DNA of 64,000 nt, taken from an uncultured Pseudomonadales bacterium (lineage in GTDB: Bacteria > Pseudomonadota > Gammaproteobacteria > Pseudomonadales > Porticoccaceae). The notes under the pieces were generated by a model. That model saw only the letters and a list, made by a program, of their open reading frames with translations, searched no databases and was not told the origin of the DNA. The stretch lies in assembly GCA_943846685.1 (NCBI GenBank), contig OX044363.1, positions 186,001 through 250,000 of the forward strand, read 5' to 3'. This document shows, in pieces, positions 62,898 through 64,000 of the stretch (positions are counted from its first letter, which is position 1; each line of letters begins with the position of its first letter). The position numbers and the translations under genes are program-made.

Positions 62898-63452
62898 CTA
62901 CAAAAACCGGCTGTTCTTTGAAAACTGTCCGCGCAAAAATTCCATCTGATCACCCAGTATGCGGCGGCTGTTAGTCAGCGCCAGATACTCGGCATTATTC
63001 GGCCTATAGGGCAGTGCAACCAATTCCATATTGGCTTCTTCCGGGGTGCGATCGGCTTTGTGTTGATTGCAGCGGCGGCAGGCGGCTACTACATTTTCCC
63101 AGCGATCGGCGCCGCCCCTTGAGGTCGGTTGAATATGATCGCGTGTGAGTTGTATTTCGGTGAATTCCCGTGCGCAGTACATACATAGATGGGCATCGCG
63201 AACAAAAAGCGTGGGGTTTTTTAACGCTGGGTTGGTTCTGGGTCTGGCTAACTGCTCTCCGCCACAGGCGATCATACTTGGCAGTTCAACCACTGAGCGC
63301 AGCCCGGATAGTCGCGAGATACCGCCCTGAACCTGGCGCACCACATCACCCATACTCCAGATCACCAGGTCCCGTGCGTACATACAGACTGCCTCTTCCC
63401 AGTCGAGCCAGCTAATCGGTTGTCCCGCTAAATTGAGTCTGAGTATTTTCAT
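62898..63452 (-). CDS. HNH endonuclease family protein
   Basis: A 184-residue soluble protein. The HNH module spans about 85-140: zinc-type cysteines C90/C93 (CMYC) and C125/C128 (CRRC), catalytic H106 in RDHIQPTSRGG, N and H131 in NQHKADR. This stand-alone class is widespread in proteobacterial chromosomes; its biological role is not established, and it need not be mobile. It sits between the repeat cluster and xseB, divergent from xseB. Confidence 0.85.
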   Translation of the reverse strand: MKILRLNLAGQPISWLDWEEAVCMYARDLVIWSMGDVVRQVQGGISRLSGLRSVVELPSMIACGGEQLARPRTNPALKNPTLFVRDAHLCMYCAREFTEIQLTRDHIQPTSRGGADRWENVVAACRRCNQHKADRTPEEANMELVALPYRPNNAEYLALTNSRRILGDQMEFLRGQFSKNSRFL

Positions 63453-63618
63453 TTCACAGCTAACCTGTAGTGATTACTTTTTCCTCTTAACAACTAAATA
63501 TTAGACGACGGAAACCCGCCGAGTCTCAATTTATCTGGCTTTTTCCAATTGACCGCGCTGGCCTTGTTAGTTAGGGTGAACGGCTTGCATGACAATCGTT
63601 TTACAAAGGTAGGCTCAG

Positions 63619-63858
63619 GTGACAAAAGACAAAAAAGCGGTAGATTTTGAACAGCAGTTGGAGAGCCTTGAGGCTTTGGTAGAGTCGCTCGAAAGCGGTG
63701 ATCTCAGTTTGGAAGATTCCTTAAAATCGTTTGAGACTGGTATTAAAGTGGCTCGCGAATGCCAGCAGGCACTTAAGACTGCCGAGCAGAAAGTTGAGCT
63801 GTTAATGCGTCAGGGTGACGAGTTGATCAGTCAGCCTTTTGATGCCTCAGATAGCTAA
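63619..63858 (+). CDS. xseB: Exodeoxyribonuclease VII small subunit
   Basis: A 79-residue protein starting at GTG 63619 after AGGCTCAG. It has the XseB coiled-coil signature (FEQQLESLEALVESLESGDL, SLEDSLKSFETGI). It binds the large subunit XseA to form the single-strand-specific nuclease. The usual gene order xseB-ispA-dxs is started here, with ispA 19 bp downstream. Confidence 0.93.
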   Translation: MTKDKKAVDFEQQLESLEALVESLESGDLSLEDSLKSFETGIKVARECQQALKTAEQKVELLMRQGDELISQPFDASDS

Positions 63859-63877
63859 ACTCTATACCCGGCTTTTT

Positions 63878-64000
63878 ATGACAGACTTCAATTCCATTAT
63901 CAGTGATTACACAGCACAGGTTGATGCTCAGCTGGAGGCGATTCTGCCGGCGGCATCGGGCCCGGCTGAACAGCTGTTTGCGGCGATGCGCTATTCGGTA
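63878..64000 (+). CDS. ispA: (2E,6E)-farnesyl diphosphate synthase, 5' part (cut by window edge)
   Basis: 41 codons from ATG 63878 to the window end, MTDFNSIISDYTAQVDAQLE and on to LFAAMRYSV, match the N-terminal helix region of IspA-type prenyl synthases, where MRYSV/MRYS is conserved. The catalytic DDxxD motifs lie beyond the window. Linkage to xseB supports the call. Confidence 0.87.
   Translation, partial: MTDFNSIISDYTAQVDAQLEAILPAASGPAEQLFAAMRYSV

Noticed and set aside
62898..63452. HNH gene as a homing endonuclease or part of a restriction system
   Set aside because: No intron, intein or methylase nearby; the stand-alone chromosomal type is more likely.
1..64000. CRISPR arrays, insertion sequences, tRNA or rRNA genes
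   Set aside because: No regular spacer-repeat array, no transposase reading frame, and no tRNA/rRNA other than tmRNA was seen.

Overview
The window reads like the chromosome of a marine, polysaccharide-degrading gammaproteobacterium of the Cellvibrionales / SAR92-Porticoccaceae type. The evidence is the set of Caulobacter-type TonB receptors paired with lipoprotein glycoside hydrolases, the tryptophan halogenase/SapC/cupin cluster, a tmRNA whose tag is ANDDNYALAA, and the xseB-ispA pair. This is inference from gene content; no database search was possible. Most of the window is two adjacent carbohydrate-utilisation loci plus a short chromosomal anchor on the right.

Region 1 (1-38.8 kb) looks like a laminarin / beta-1,3-glucan locus. 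A large phosphorylase-like protein (cut by the left edge and split by a frameshift) is divergent from two overlapping cytoplasmic GH17 genes. Next, on the minus strand, come a 1964-residue GH5 multi-module lipoprotein, a TonB receptor and a GH16-fold lipoprotein that lacks the catalytic nucleophile. A membrane-anchored AraC regulator follows on the plus strand. After it, on the minus strand, are a GH30 lipoprotein, a TonB receptor with an STN signalling domain, an MFS sugar porter, FecR and FecI, and a GH3 lipoprotein. The region closes with a DUF6445-like gene, two tryptophan-halogenase-like flavoproteins, a cupin_8/JmjC-like protein, SapC and a third TonB receptor. The apparent logic is surface hydrolysis, TonB import, periplasmic GH3/GH30 trimming, MFS uptake, and cytoplasmic GH17 plus phosphorolysis.

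Region 2 (about 39.5-60.6 kb) is bounded by a 63-bp direct repeat (2 mismatches) made of the tmRNA 3' end plus its terminator. One copy is in the real ssrA gene at 60.6 kb and the other stands alone at 39.5 kb. This is the signature of an island inserted at ssrA. The cargo is a self-contained glucuronate-glycan locus: a GH16 lipoprotein with an intact active site and four C-terminal modules, a TonB receptor, a GH3, a GH2 beta-glucuronidase with the N-x-K carboxylate motif, UxuA, UxaC, UxuB, a FadR-type GntR regulator, KdgK and a TRAP transporter. UxuR-like palindromes lie in front of three of the transcription units. Gene debris lines the ends: a glutathione reductase tail and a possible integrase tail on the left, a macro-domain pseudogene on the right.

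Region 3 (60.6-64 kb) is the chromosomal side: ssrA, an NSS sodium-symporter pseudogene with three frameshifts and a nonsense codon, a cluster of intergenic palindromic repeats, an HNH endonuclease, xseB and the start of ispA.
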